NCBI GenBank assembly: GCA_016647705.1
Contig: CM028330.1
Span: 47,086,397-47,150,396 of the forward strand
Direction of reading: 5' to 3'
Source: Eucommia ulmoides
Lineage: Eukaryota > Streptophyta > Magnoliopsida > Garryales > Eucommiaceae
DNA length: 64,000 nucleotides
A program made the position numbers and the translations under genes. This document shows, piece after piece, positions 12,112 to 24,555 of this stretch. Within the stretch, counting starts at the first letter, position 1, and each line of letters opens with the position of its first letter. The notes beneath the pieces were generated by a model that worked only from the letters and a program-made list of their open reading frames with translations, was not told the origin of the DNA and ran no database searches.

Positions 12112-12588
12112 CTATGGATAAGGCCTACACCCTTAAATGTTATAAGGAGCGCAAGGCCAAGGAGGCCGCTGAGGTTGCCAAGGCTGCTGAGACGCCCCTA
12201 CTTGACACTGGCGACGAGGAGCAGTAGCAGTCACAATGTTAAGGGACGCTGAGTAGGGTCTGGATCCATCGTAGACCCCGGTTAAAAGCGGTTAGGCTTC
12301 CCTAGAAGACCCAACAGGGAGAGAAAAGAGGAATGCTGATGAAATGAGGCACAAGAAGAAATCCTCAAAGCGTTCAAGGGTAGCGAACGGTCTCCTTCCA
12401 GAGCTAGTATTCAACAAGCGCTTCTTTGCCATTGGGAACATTGATTGTCCACGAACCGAAGCTTGCTGAAGTCCCCTAAGGTGAGTTTGAATTTTCTTTG
12501 GAGGATAACCCATCTCAAGGACCAGGCTCATCTTAAGAAAGTAGATACTGGGCGGCTCCTGCGAAGTATCTACCAGGACCAGATAGGG

Positions 12589-12673
12589 GTAAGTAACCAA
12601 TGCTCCCTTTTCTTATTTCGGTTTCCCTTTAAAAATTAATCCCAAGTGTATGACGTTTGTCGTTTTCTTGTAG
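12589..12673 (+). other. Candidate intron in F aORF
   Basis: Donor GG|GTAAGT, pyrimidine-rich body, acceptor TTCTTGTAG|GG. 85 bp. Confidence 0.42.
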
Positions 12674-13284
12674 GGCCTTATCCGTCTGTTCGTTCTTGGG
12701 GATTGACTTTCCAAGGAGATCATGCATGACCATTCCCTGAAGACTGAGCGGGACTCCTTGCTTGGGAATATGGAGAAGTTTAACTCGTAGTTAACGAGCT
12801 TTATTGAGCCCGAGGGAATACTCCACTCTTGGCTCTACCTTGTGACAATGGAGAGGGACAACCTTTTCGAGGATCTCAAGGTAAAAACCTCTAAGGTGTT
12901 TAAGGTAGACGTATTAAATCAGCGTTGCAAAGGGCTGAGTAGGAAAGGAACACTGCCGTCTACTATGGTGGAAAGAAGGCAATCAACCGTTACAAGGAGA
13001 GCTAGGTGTTTAGGGACCTGATGGTTGACATGGCCAGCGAGATGGCAAAGAAAGGTTCTGAAACTCCAATTCACTTCCTACACCATCAGTTTTCTAGTTT
13101 TTCGTATGTGCAGATCCTGATGGAATTTCCTGAGGAAGAGGGGACAGAGGAAGGAGCCGAAGAAGAAGGTGAGATAGTAGGCACCGAGCACAGAGGCAGT
13201 GAAGTTAATGTTGGGAGAAAAGATGATGCTCTAACCGGTGATGTCAACATGAACACATTTCGGGAGGGGTCCCCAGCGAAGTGA

Positions 13285-14509
13285 CGCATGGGTGGCCAGG
13301 GGCCCAATCTGTAGGCCTTCTAGTCAGACCTTTTCCTAGAGTTAGGACTTTGTCTTTACTTTTGTTTCTTTTGCTTCGTTTTTCTATTTGGAATTTTGTT
13401 CTGAATTTGTGTACTCGGGCAAAAACCCCATAGATTGTAATGTCTTTTTAAAGATAATAGATACACATATAAGATTTTTTTTTTTTTTTTTTGTAATCTT
13501 TCTCATGCATTCATAATTTTGGTTGGTTGATTAGGAGGTGTTTGTGTTTTTCTCAAAAAATTTCCTATACCCGGACTTGAATGCCGAGTCATGTTCAGTA
13601 ACTCCGGTGCGTAAGGCGATGGATTTGCTCGTTGAATAGGCAGGTGATGCTATAGATCCTCTTACCACTAATCGATGGATTCAGGTTGGAAGACGGAAGA
13701 AAGCCTTGATTGGCCTCCTAAGCTTTGCCTGGTTAATTCCCCACCCTTTAATATTTTTAAATGAGAGTTTAGAGGTTGAGAACTATAGGTGGAGAATGGA
13801 ATACATGCAGGCATTCGATCAAACTATGTTCCTTGAACTGAGATTGCTTAGATAACAGAGCTCGGCCAATCCTCCCATCTTTCATAAAAATCGAGAAGTG
13901 GGTGGTCAGAGGTCAGAGCGCAGTTAAATTTGTGACGTAGACAAAATTTTTGAATTTCGTAGAAAAACTTGATCACGTGCCATTTTCCTAACTTAGATGT
14001 TTCCAAGTTGTTGTATCCCCAGGGCCATAACCTTCTTTCCCTTAACCTAGGGCACGAGCAAAGTTTTGGAATGTGCTCGTGTTATAGGTTAGAAGAGTGA
14101 AAGTTTATAAATGGTCCCTGGTTCTCTCAGTCCTCAGAGCACCACACAACTGTTGGCCTCCTACGGCCTATCATTGGTGGGTTTTCTATAGTCGGGATCA
14201 TCGAGAGCCTTTTTAGGTTATCCCAAGTTAGTCCACACATGAGCCCCTCCTCCTTTAAGACGCATAACCTGTGGCCGGCTGGTGAGAAGGCAAAGACTTT
14301 TTGTAGGCCTTCAGACCCGATCAATGCCCCGCCCTTGGTGGATGACCCTAGTCTATCCCCGAGTACGAACTACTGGCTTGTGTAGTGGGTCCGATTATCA
14401 CCCTTGAGGGCTGGCTTTTGGATCCTACTTGCTGTAAACCACATATGAGTTATGGCCATAGTGCACCGAATTCTTCTTTTATTGATGTGAAAATTTGTTA
14501 CACTTGTAT
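13285..14509. other. F non-coding stretch between aORF and pol end
   Basis: Spacer between the 3' ends of the convergent aORF and pol. It holds a T-run near 13474-13492 and no coding block I can support. Minus-strand open frames at 14127-14324 match nothing I recognise. Confidence 0.5.
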
Positions 14510-14993
14510 AAATTTGGAGTGTTTACAAAATGGGTCCTCCCTACGTAAATATCGTTCAGGTGCCCAGCATTCCATGGGTGCCTTAGTGGTACTCCTTCTT
14601 TGGTTTCGAGCTCGTAGGTGCCCGACATCGTAATCCTTGTTACTCAATACGGGCCTTCCCAGAGGGAGCGAGTTTCCCGACATTCAGCTCCTTGGTAGCC
14701 AAAGTGACTTTCCTGAACACAAAGTTGCCTACATCAAAAGAGTGGGAGCGGACACGTCTGTTATAATAATGTGCCACATGTTGCTGATAAGCCGCTTAAC
14801 AGACATGGGCCTGCCCCCTTCTTTCCTCCAAAAGGTCCAAGTTCCAAGCTAATATGACATCGTTTTTCGCTTTGTCGAAGTCCACTGCTGCTGTTCTTAA
14901 GGTTTGCATGCCAATTTTCGTGGGGATGATGGATTCAGAATTGAAAGTATCATGAAATAGGTTTTCTCTACTGGGGTTCGTTAAGTAGTATGG
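14510..14993 (-). pseudogene. pol: F pol C-terminus (after integrase core)
   Basis: On the minus strand from 14993 the frame shows the usual end of a gypsy polyprotein: an AYQQHVAHYYNRRVRSH motif, then a KVTLATKELNVGKL motif, then a HPWNAGHLNDIYV-like end near 14540. These correspond to the C-terminal domain of integrase that follows the DDE core and helps bind DNA. Several stops and at least two frameshifts interrupt it. Directly upstream on the minus strand is the junction with G1. Resuming at 24556 restores integrase with only about seven residues missing. Confidence 0.78.
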
Positions 14994-15676
14994 TGATGCA
15001 CCCTAGATTTTGATAGCGAAAGAAGTAGAGAATCAGGAAGAAAATGAAAACAAATTTCATTCCTCTCTCTCAAAGTTATCCATATTTGTTCATTTTGAAA
15101 ATATTTTTTAAGGGATTTTCTAGGCATTGGTTTTAAAAAACATTTTGGTTTGAGATTTTACATTAAAAACGGAGTTGCCACCTAGCATAGGGTTAAATGG
15201 TATGCTAGGTCACCGGGGATTTTAGAAATTCATTTTTCCTTTTAAAATGGCCCGTGTTTTGACTTCCAAAGGTCTGTATACTAGAGATATTCTTTAAGTT
15301 CAAGAGTCGATTATGCTTGGGAAAGGTTTTACGCACTCCAAGACACCTTTCCATAAATGGTACCTTGGTCTAAATCGATATTCTTTGTTAAACATATCCA
15401 AGTGGTTTTCTTTAATTTACTTAAACAATAATAATTCTCTTTTTTAAAGATTATCCTTTTTTTTTTGTATTTTATCATGATGTAAGCAGTAAAGGTTATT
15501 TGTTATGCAAATAAACTGGAAATGAAAATATTTTTGTATTTTTATCATAATGAAAGCAACAAATATTATACTATACTATACAATTCTAGGCAGCGACAAC
15601 CCAATAGCAGTTTGTAAGAGACAATAATATAAATATGCAAGCTATATGAAATGTAAACTAAGACTAAATTATTTGG

Positions 15677-15985
15677 ATATACGACCGAACCCGCACATGG
15701 GTTTCATACGTATCTCGAATTAATGAGAATCAGGTCTTTACGTGGTTTATTTTTGTTAGGGTGAAACTGATTTTTATTGTTTAAGGTAACTAAGCCTTTA
15801 TGTGGGTTGCATACGTACTTTGGGTGATTACCAAAGATCAGGTCAAATGTAGTTTATCTTGGTTAGGATAAAAATTATTTTTTATTGTTTAAGGTGACCG
15901 AACCCATATCATGGGTTACCTACGTACTTTGGGTGGTTACCAAAGATTAGGTTAAATATAGTTCATCCTTATTAAGTTTAAGTTG
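15677..15985 (-). repeat. Three-unit tandem repeat in LTR G1
   Basis: Three copies of a unit of about 109 bp, each with ACGTA(C/T)(T/C)...(A/G)GATCAGGT and a TTTTTATTGTTTAAGG end. The equivalent in G2 lies at about 58560-58860 in reverse. Confidence 0.7.
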
Positions 15986-16509
15986 GCAAGCGAGGTTGGT
16001 TTAATTGAACACTGGTCTGATTTTTAGTTAAAGACTGGTTTGGTTGTTAGTTGGTTTTAGTTGTGAATAACCTAAATCAAAACCTTAGCTAGTTATTATT
16101 AATTGTTTTGAAGTTGTGAATAACCTGAATCATAACATGACATGTACATAACCTCTTTGATTTTGTCAAGAACATCTTAACCAAACTCTTTTGTTTTGGT
16201 TGGTTAGTGTTAGTATGTGAGTTGTTAGTTAAAAAATGAAAATAAATACTTTATATTTATGCCAGTCCTACTTGTAACTAACGAAAACAAGAAGGTTTCT
16301 GAAGAAGAAATGCACATATCCCTGAAGGAATAAAGGTTCTCCCTTTATCCCGAGTTCTTTGCCACAAGCGTCTATCAATATAGGATATAAGTGTGTCTAT
16401 ATATATATGTGTGTGTGTGTGTGCCGATCCACAAGCCAACCTGGCTGTGATCTTAACGTTTAGCAAAAAGTAAATCGATTATTAATAGTTATATAGTTAG
16501 TATGAATAG

Positions 16510-17996
16510 TGGTAGCACGTGAAATATGCCGCTACTTACACTCGCAAGTATACGAGGTCTAAGTTTTAGAATAGTGGATCGGTTAAGATCGGGTATCATG
16601 TCCACAGGGAAAGTGTGAATAATTGAATACCGCAATTTACGTAGTCTCATATTATCCTAACGATTCAGTTAATATTTAAATTAAACTAATTAAAACTACT
16701 CCTAAGGATTAATTCTAATTATACTAATTAACTAGGGATCGATTTTATTCACTTAGAACCTATTTGGCTTAGTTTAGTTATCAATAACGGTTATTATCAC
16801 ATCCAACAATCTCAATATCTATAACTCACTTGCTCCCTCTCCCAAGTGAAAAGCGAGCAAATACATGACTTTCCATTGATGCCGAAGTCCCTCTCGAACG
16901 CCTTTCCGAACACATAACCACGTGAGTCTTGACCCAACCTCATGGCTTGCACACAATCCAACTCCCTCCTGGGTTATTGGATTATCGCGTTGTGTTTATC
17001 CCTAGTCCGAATCCGGGGTTACCTCTCCCGAGTGTCAAACCCCATATTCTCGGTTCATCGTAATAAGCACAATAAACGTGAAACAATGGTAAACACAATT
17101 GGAATCGGATAACAAACCATCAAAATAACTTATATTCAATCAAAGAGATATTTACATGAATTATATCTAACCCTAACTAATATCTAACTAAACTAACATG
17201 ATCTTAGCCATTACAATATTAAATCAAGAGGATATAATCATCATAAATAATAAACATTAAGTGCAAAGATGGAAACAAGGAAAGAAAAATCAAATCTCAA
17301 AGTGGAGTAGTCCACTTTCGCCAAAGAACGATCCTCCGGAGCTTCCTCTTCTCCATTGATGATCTTCCTCTTTTAGCTCTTCAAGATTTAGCCAAGAACA
17401 CTTCCTAAAACTAATCTAATCTACTCCTAAATTATCTAATCCTATCTATTGTGAAAGGGGGTCTCAAAACATCCAAAACATCCTAAGGGAAGTGGGAGAA
17501 AATGATATAAATAGGCATAAGGGTTTAAAATATCTCAGAAAATATTTTTGTGCTACCGGATTTTTGCCTAAGCGAAGGAATTTCCACCTAGGCGAATTTA
17601 AGTCGGTTAACTTTCTGCCGCTACTTCGCCTAGGCGAACTTATTTCCGCCTAGGCCGTGATACACTTTCTTGTTTTGGCTGTAACTTCTTCGTCCGAGCT
17701 CCGATTGAGGTGATTCAAAAACTTATGGAAATCTAAGAGAGATATATACAACTTCCACGTTTTTAGTTTTTCCAAAATCAGATTGAATCGTAGTCAAGAA
17801 TAGGCTTGAAGTTACAACACCTGCACCGGCTTTGCACATTTTCACCATTTTTCTACTGTTTTCGCTCGTTTGCCTCTTGTTTGCATCCCTACACCTGAAT
17901 TATATAAAAACAAACTAAAAATAAATTAAATATAAATAAAATACTCAAAAAATACCAAATCCGGTTTAGAAGTAGATAGGTATTTTACACCTATCA
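16510..17996 (-). mobile_element. E1 3' LTR
   Basis: Plus-strand tips TGGTAGCACG and CACCTATCA. The minus-strand start TGATAGGTGTAAAATACCTATC can fold into a 7-bp stem. Shares with E2-side LTR the GGTTATTGGAT and CGCCTAGGCG segments. Confidence 0.92.
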
Positions 17997-18013
17997 AATA
18001 CCCCCAAACTTTG
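17997..18013 (-). promoter_or_regulatory. E1 polypurine tract
   Basis: Minus strand CAAAGTTTGGGGGTATT directly precedes the 3' LTR tip TGATAGG. Confidence 0.75.
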
Positions 18014-20948
18014 AATTTTGCTAGTCTTCGAGCAAAACATACTAACACTAAACTAAACTAACTAATGAACTAACTAACTAAAAATAAAAAATATAAACAC
18101 AAAAGAAGTAAATGCATGTAAATATAAAGTTCAATTGAAAGGACCAATTTGTTTCTCCCTCAATATCCCTAAATCTGATCAAGTTAAGGAAATAACCCAC
18201 ACCAAGTGGTGTTCTGGAATTTCAACGATCAATATCAGTAAAAGCCACTCTAGATCCATTTGAAGTGTATGTGTAAGAACTAAAATGTATAACTATGCAG
18301 ATACCAGATTGGATTATTCAATTGTTAAGTTCATAACGTATACCATTTAAGGATTCAGGAAAACCATATGCTTGATTGGGCTCGATTATCCACTAATATA
18401 GGTTTAGATATTCACAGAGATCAATAGGGCTTGGTTTGGCTTTAGAGAATGACCAAGGGTATCGTAGGAATAGAAAATATCAAATCGGTTTAATTGATCG
18501 ATACCCGAGGTAAAATTGCTTGTCGCTATCCTCTCTCATAACCCCACACATTTAAAGTAGAACTCTAAATGAGAATTAAAGATCCTTGTATTCACTTGTC
18601 GAAAGAAAAGAAAATGAAAACTATATTCACATAATATTTTTATTTTTTATTTTTATTTTTTTACAATATATTCCTAAATTAATTCGAATTATTACAGTTT
18701 TAGGAGTGTGCAAAAAGAAGTTAGAGAAACACACTCCCAAACTTATTTTAGGAGCTTGTGAAAAGAAATACTAAAGTGACAAGTGAATATACTAATACCG
18801 AGTCAATAAAAATTCATCCGAAACCCGACCGCTCACTTGATTTCACTCAATTTGAAAATTAGGCTTAGCAACATTGGGTTAGGAAAAATTTAAATGAAAA
18901 GAGTATTTGAACGTTTTCAGAATTGATTACGTTATTGGCTTCGACAGGGGAAATAAGGGATGAAATTTTTCAAGTTAGCTACAACGGTTCAAGCGAAAAA
19001 ATGACAGCCTAAATCACGTCTCCGGAATTACCTTACCTAGGATTTCGCCTTAAGTTTCCCCCAAATCAAGTTCTAGATTCCTCATTTTTGTTATGAACTG
19101 CATATTGAATAATCAGCATTTGATTGCTCAGATTATTATACATTGAGTCCGAATGTCGTGCGGTTTTAGGATCGAGATAATTTTTACCCAATCGACATGT
19201 TAAGAACACAAAACATGCATGGAAGGCATTACCTCCGACCTCAATATGCAATTAGGGGATAATTCTCATCATCGGGACTTGGCCCAAATGAACTCAACAA
19301 CTAAACATGCAAATACAACTTCATACATACACTATTCTAAATTAAATCTAATACTAACATACATACTAATCTAAAAACTACACATGCAAAAACAAAAATT
19401 AAACTAAACTAAACTAGAAATTAAAAGCTAAACATACATTAAAACATAAAATTAACATACATAAATATCCTTTTATACATAATTTTTTTTTTGCATTTTG
19501 ATCAAAAAATAATTGTTCATCATTTTCTACAAAAAAAAATATCAAAATGGATGAACATCCACTATACTAACATCCATTCCATTCCATCCAGGCCTAAACA
19601 TAGCAGTGTTTAACTATAAATCAGCGAACCCAATAACATATAACATTTTTTTTTTTTTTGAAAAAATTGGGTATAAACACATACCTAGGGAATAAGACGT
19701 ATAAGTCTCACCCCCTACTATTCATTGGGAGGAAATTCATCTCCACCACTATCACGTAGGAATGGAAATTGTGGCGGTTGCAAAAACTGTGGATTTGATC
19801 TGGCGCACACACTAATCACAACGTTTCAACAAAATATTAACAATGTAGCATGCAATTTTATTTCACACAATTTAACAATCCATAGAAACTAAGTTATCAC
19901 CAAAAATCAAACCAAAATCCCAAAGTGATAAAAAAAATCGCGAAAATGGGGTTGAAAATTGATTTGTGATGGATGATTTGGGGTGGAAATCACAATTTTT
20001 GTAATATGGAAGGATGATTAAAAGCTATTGGAATGGTTTGGTTGAGAGGTTTTCGAAATTTGGAGGGTTGAAAGGCTACTTTGCAAAGGGGAAGGGTTCT
20101 CTTTTTAAAAACTGTCTGATGCTAATTTGCCTAGGCGGTAGTTTTTTTCGCCTAGGCGAAGTAGCGCCTTTTTGTTTAAAGACCTTTCTGACGTTTCTTC
20201 GCCTAGGCAGTGGTTTCTACACCTAGGCAAAGTTACGCCAGTGTGAAAAACATTGGGTTATGATGTTAATCCGCCTAGGCGGTGGTTTTCCGCCTAGGCG
20301 AATTTACGCTAGTGTAAAAACTCAGCCAACTGCACTATTTTCGCCTAGGCGGTGGTTTCTCCGCCTAGGCGAAGTTATGCCTGTGTGAATTTTGGCTGGA
20401 TTTCTTCATGTTTTCACAACTTTTCTCTACGCCACTTACTTCCACTTCGTTTCTTAAACGGTTTTTAGCACAAAACACAACCCTAAATATCCAAACTACT
20501 AAATTCACTTCTGAACACGTTCTAAAGCCATACCGGCTTCCAAAAAGAATAAATAATAAAATAAATAATAGAAGAAATCGGGTAACTTGATGCCTTGAGT
20601 GTCATTTAAAAAAAAAAAAAATTGCGCTTGAGTTACCGTCCCTAGCTGGACTTTCGTGTGGCTAAGCATTTTTCACCAAAATTCCCCATATACAAGGTAT
20701 TTGGGCTCAGATGCTCAGTTGGATCAAGATCATGGTTTGAAGTCGGCTTCTCCTTTCTGTCCTTATCATTTTCAATATAAGCTCGATCTCGAGATTGACA
20801 ATTAAAAATTGCAATCTTCTTCATCGTTTCTCACACGGCTTAATCACACTAACACAATGAAACAAAAATAAAAATTAAAAATAAAACAAAATAAATGTCA
20901 GGATTAACATTCGAACATTTAGTCGTAATATCAACTTAAAATTCACAC
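18014..20948 (-). other. E1 interior, non-coding
   Basis: About 2.9 kb without recognisable gag, protease, RT or integrase. Open frames are short. One at 20824-20642 (minus, 60 codons, Lys-rich start) is followed by an AAGTCCAGCTAGGGACGGTA segment of a type I associate with the end of the coding part in Athila-like elements, so it may be a last trace of gag-pol. The stretch from 20128 to 20385 holds a palindrome array. Otherwise AT-rich, with T-runs near 19483 and 19647. Confidence 0.6.
20128..20385 (-). repeat. CGCCTAGGCG palindrome array
   Basis: Eight 10-bp palindromes, CGCCTAGGCG or near variants, in four pairs with a period of about 70 bp. Pair members are joined by GTGGTTTTC-like spacers and each pair is followed by GAA-TTACGCC. 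Single copies also occur in both E1 LTRs (about 17560-17660 and 22030-22120). Confidence 0.85.
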
Positions 20949-20950
20949 AA

Positions 20951-20968
20951 TCCCCGACAACGGCGCCA
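20951..20968 (-). promoter_or_regulatory. E1 primer-binding site
   Basis: Minus strand TGGCGCCGTTGTCGGGGA, six bases from the 5' LTR. One base differs from the common Athila-type PBS TGGCGCCGTTGCCGGGGA. Confidence 0.82.
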
Positions 20969-20974
20969 AAAACT

Positions 20975-22463
20975 TGGTAGCACGTAAAATACGCCGCTAC
21001 TTACACTCGCAAGTATATGAGGTCTAAGTTTTAGAATAGTGGATCGGTTAGGATGAGGTATTATGTCCACAGGGAAAGTGCGAATAATTGAGTACCGCAA
21101 TTTACGTAGTCTTATATTATCCTGACGATTCAATTAATATTTAAATTAAACTAATTAAAACTACTCCTAAGGATTAATTCTAATTACACTAATTAACTAG
21201 GGATTGATTTCATTCACTTAGTACCTATTTGTCTTAGTTTAGTTATCAATAAAGGTTATTATCACATCCAACAATATCGGTATCTATAATTCACTTTCTC
21301 TCTCTCCCGAGTGAAAAGCAAGCGAATACATGACTTTGTGTTGACGCCGAAGTCCCCCTCGAATGCCTTTCTGAACACATAGCCACGTGAGTCTTGACCC
21401 AACCTCAATGATTGCACACAATCCAACTCCCTCCCAGGTTATTGGATCGTCGCGTTGTGTTTATCCCTAGTCCGAATCCGAGGTTACCTCTCCCGAATGT
21501 CAAACCCCGTATTCTCAGTTTATCGTAATAAGTATAATAAATGTGAAATAACTGTAAACACAATTGGAATTGGATAACAAACCATCAAAATAACTTATAT
21601 TCAATCAAAGAGATATTTATATGAATTATATCTAACCCTAACTAATATCTAACTAAACTAACATGTTCTTAGCCATTACAATATTAAATCAAGAGGATAT
21701 AATCATCATAAATAATAAACATTAAGTAAAAATATGGAAACAAGGAAAGAAAAATCAAATCTCAAAGTGGAGTAGTCCACTTTCGCCAAAGAACGATCCT
21801 CCGAAGCTTCCTCTTCTCCATTGATGATCTTCCTCTTTTAGCTCTTCAAGATTTGGCCAAGAACACTTCCTAAAACTAATCTAATCTACTCCTAAATTAT
21901 CTAATCCTATCTATGGTGAAAGGGGGTCTCAAAACATCCAAAACATCCTAAGAGAAGTGGAAGAAAATGATATAAATAGGCACGAGGGTTCAAAATATCT
22001 CAGAAAATATCTCTGTGCTGCCTGATTTTCACCTAGGTGAAGGAATTTATGCCTAGGCGAAGTTAATTTGGTTAACTTTCTGCCGCTACTTCACCTAGGC
22101 AAAGTTATTTCCGCCTAGGCCATGACATACTTTTTTGTTTTGGCTCTAACTTCTTCGTCCGAGCTCCGATTGAGGTGATTCAAAAACCTATGGAAATCTA
22201 AGAGAGATATATACACCTTCCATGTTTTGAGTTGTTCCAAAATAGGATTGAATAGTAGTTAATAATAGGCTTGAAGTTATAGCACCTGCACTGGCTTTAC
22301 ACATTTTTACCATTTTTTTCCACCGTTTTCGCTCGTTTGCCTCTTGTTTGCGTCCCTACACCTGAATTGTATAAAAACAAACTAAAAATGAATTAAATAT
22401 AAATAAAATACTCAAAAACTACCAAATCCGATTTAGAAGTAGATAGGTATTTTACACCTATCA
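20975..22463 (-). mobile_element. E1 5' LTR
   Basis: Same length (1489 bp) and tips as the other E1 LTR. Followed at 22464 by the right TSD AACAG and then LTR G1 sequence. Confidence 0.92.
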
Positions 22464-22798
22464 AACAGCTAGTAAAGAGTCAGTTTAAAGTTCTTGAGAG
22501 AATCGTAGAGAGTATTTACAACTCATGGTGTGATTGTAGTTTTGTTCGAATCCTCACATGTTTTTAACATGTTCTTGGATTATTTGGGTCCTCACATGTT
22601 CTTAACATGTTCTTGGACATTCTTGATGTTCTTGAAACAGTTTTGTGTGCTTTGGACATAGTTTGGTTATTATAGCAATAATTAAGTGTTTATTTGGTTG
22701 TTTATGGGTTTTATGTGTTATGTACATGAAATTAAAGTGTGATATCTACATGATTATTCTATGTTCAAGTAACATACAGAAGATTAAACCAAGTTCAA

Positions 22799-22800
<2 letters not shown>

Positions 22801-22855
<55 letters not shown>
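22801..22855. repeat. T55 homopolymer in LTR G1
   Basis: Fifty-five consecutive T followed by an A-run. Its length should be treated as approximate because such runs are prone to sequencing and assembly error. Confidence 0.8.
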
Positions 22856-22862
<7 letters not shown>

Positions 22863-22874
22863 AAAGAAAACATA

Positions 22875-23105
22875 CCTACTTAGGGATGTAGTCTTCCCTA
22901 AGTGATTACCTCTTTTTCCTCCTTGGATGATCCTCGATCGGTGACCGTCGATCTCCTGAGTTCTTGCTCCAAGAAATTCAAGAACACTATACTTAGGGGA
23001 AGTGGTCTTCCCTAAATAGCTATCTCCATTTTCTCCTTGATATCCTTTGACATTGATCTGTGATCGCCATCCTCTTGAGTTCTTGCTCCAAGAATCTCAA
23101 GATCA
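22875..23105. repeat. Two-unit tandem repeat in LTR G1
   Basis: Two copies of a unit of about 115 bp sharing TACTTAGGG..GTCTTCCCTAA and TGAGTTCTTGCTCCAAGAA. Confidence 0.7.
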
Positions 23106-24555
23106 ACCTCCAAGACTAGATTTTAGCAGAATAATGATGTGTTATTCATGATATTTTCTTGAGAAGCCTAACACTCAAGACTTGGCTCGAGTTTTAGAAA
23201 GAGAAGCTAGGTATTCAAGGCTTGAAAAAAATGAGAACCAAGCACCCCTATTTATAAGCTGGGGGTCTGCGCATTTATATTTGCACAGGCTATTCCAGCC
23301 TCTTCCTTGGGGGTGTTTGGCCTTGGGGACATGCTATCTTTATTTTATCTTATTTTGTGTTAAACAAGTTTTGGGTGGAAGGAAAGATCTTCAAAGATTT
23401 GGTAATCATTACCAAATCTTTTCTTAGATTTGGTAATGATTGGAAATCATTACTAAAGATTGAAAATCGTTACCAATCATTACCTCTCCTCCAATCACAT
23501 TTCTTACATATGGGTGCATTAATGGCTCGATGTGACACACCCGGTTTGGTTTAGGGGTTAAGTACCAGTTAGTTTCACTATTTTAGTTTAGTTACCGTTA
23601 ATGCTTTCCGACTGCAATGAAAATGGTCTTGATGTGTCACCATATCATTTAATGCTCCATGATGAGTCATCACTTGGTGAACACTCATCCGGTTGGTTTC
23701 GAATTGAATCGGGTTAACTTGCCTTGTAACCGGCAGTTGGTTTTCAAGTTCCTTAGTTACCCTAAGATATTTTGGTAAACTGATCTTGCTAATTTGAACC
23801 TATCCCTTCCATGTCATGACAATAATTTAATGCATTTCTAGGTGGCAAACCAATTTGATTTAGTTTTGGTAATGGGTAGTCACACTTCAAGGTTTTCGGT
23901 TATACCTAAGATATTTTTGCTCAAAATATCTAGATCCCTTGAATGTGTCCTATCCATGTAATCCTAAGAATTTAATTCTTTATGGGATGGGAATTTAATT
24001 CTCATTTAATGCCTAACTTAGGTGGTGAACTAAATCGGTTTAATTTCGATAATGGTTGTTCACATCCTAAGTGTCTTGGCTTCCTTTCCTTAGATGTTTG
24101 TAGGAAACTTATTAGAAGGTTCTTTATCCATTTCAAGTCTTCTTTTGTGGTCCTTTAATAATGTATAGTCCCTTAATTCATTGAGCCTAGGTTGGTTTGT
24201 CAAGAATACTTGAATTTGGTGTAATTTCAAATCAAGCACAACTCCTTAATCACCTTTGTGATTTAGGGCTTTGTCATGACCTTTGCAAGCCTTGATTAAG
24301 GTCTCTAAGATTGTTTCTGGATGATATTTCATGTAAATCAAACTTTAATAAAGTCATTTTAGACCCCCTTAAATTATGAGAATGTCGAGGTTGACACAAG
24401 AGTTTTACTTAACTGCATTTTGTCAAATTTAACATTTTTTGTGTTTTTCTCATGATTTTGGGTATTTTGTATATTATACAATGTGACCTCAGGTAGAAAT
24501 TCATTCTCTTTAAACCTAAGTTTATCTGAACTTGTACTTGATTCAACATTGGGTA

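Larger units (their letters stand above)
11090..13284 (+). pseudogene. Antisense extra ORF (aORF) of element F, possible introns
   Basis: Coding pieces on the strand opposite to gag-pol. The clearest is 11497-11754, whose GWCYISSKSTFLIDL...W...FFYLGKTDWEF pattern resembles the plant 'putative gypsy type transposon' domain (PF04195-like, from memory). An acidic C-terminal piece is at 13006-13284 (Glu-rich from about residue 40), with a Lys/Ala/Glu-rich piece near 12115-12220. The pieces are separated by GT..AG stretches with good signals: 12035-12111 (GTAAGT...TGCAG) and 12589-12673 (GTAAGT...TGTAG). GTGAGT at 12481 is a third donor candidate. Position between pol and the 3' LTR is that of Tat-lineage aORFs, whose function is unknown. 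Stops in every frame make this copy dead unless splicing removes them. Confidence 0.6.
16510..22463 (-). mobile_element. Element E1: two-LTR, Athila-like, non-coding interior, TSD AATAG/AACAG
   Basis: Two direct LTRs (16510-17996 and 20975-22463) with 12 mismatches in their first 159 aligned bases by my count. The flanks are AATAG (16505-16509) and AACAG (22464-22468), one transition apart. A PBS next to the right LTR and a PPT next to the left LTR set the minus orientation. The PBS TGGCGCCGTTGTCGGGGA and the PPT CAAAGTTTGGGGGTATT are of the kind seen in Athila-group gypsy elements. The interior of about 3 kb has no gag or pol, so it needed enzymes from a relative. It is inserted in LTR G1. 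Confidence 0.9.
14994..24555 (-). mobile_element. LTR G1 (Ogre-like), inserted in F integrase, contains E1
   Basis: Colinear on the opposite strand with the complete LTR G2 (56371-59287). Its 3' tip is TGATGCACCCT on the plus strand at 14994. Its 5' end is truncated: about 25 bp including TGTATACACC are lost where it meets integrase at 24549-24555. The CATACGTAC..AAGATCAGGTC motif and a GGAGTTGCCACCTAGCAT segment resemble the Ogre-like LTRs of element C. TATAAATA lies on the minus strand at 23256-23249. E1 (16510-22463) splits it. No gag or pol belongs to it, so it is most likely a solo LTR with one damaged edge. Confidence 0.8.
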
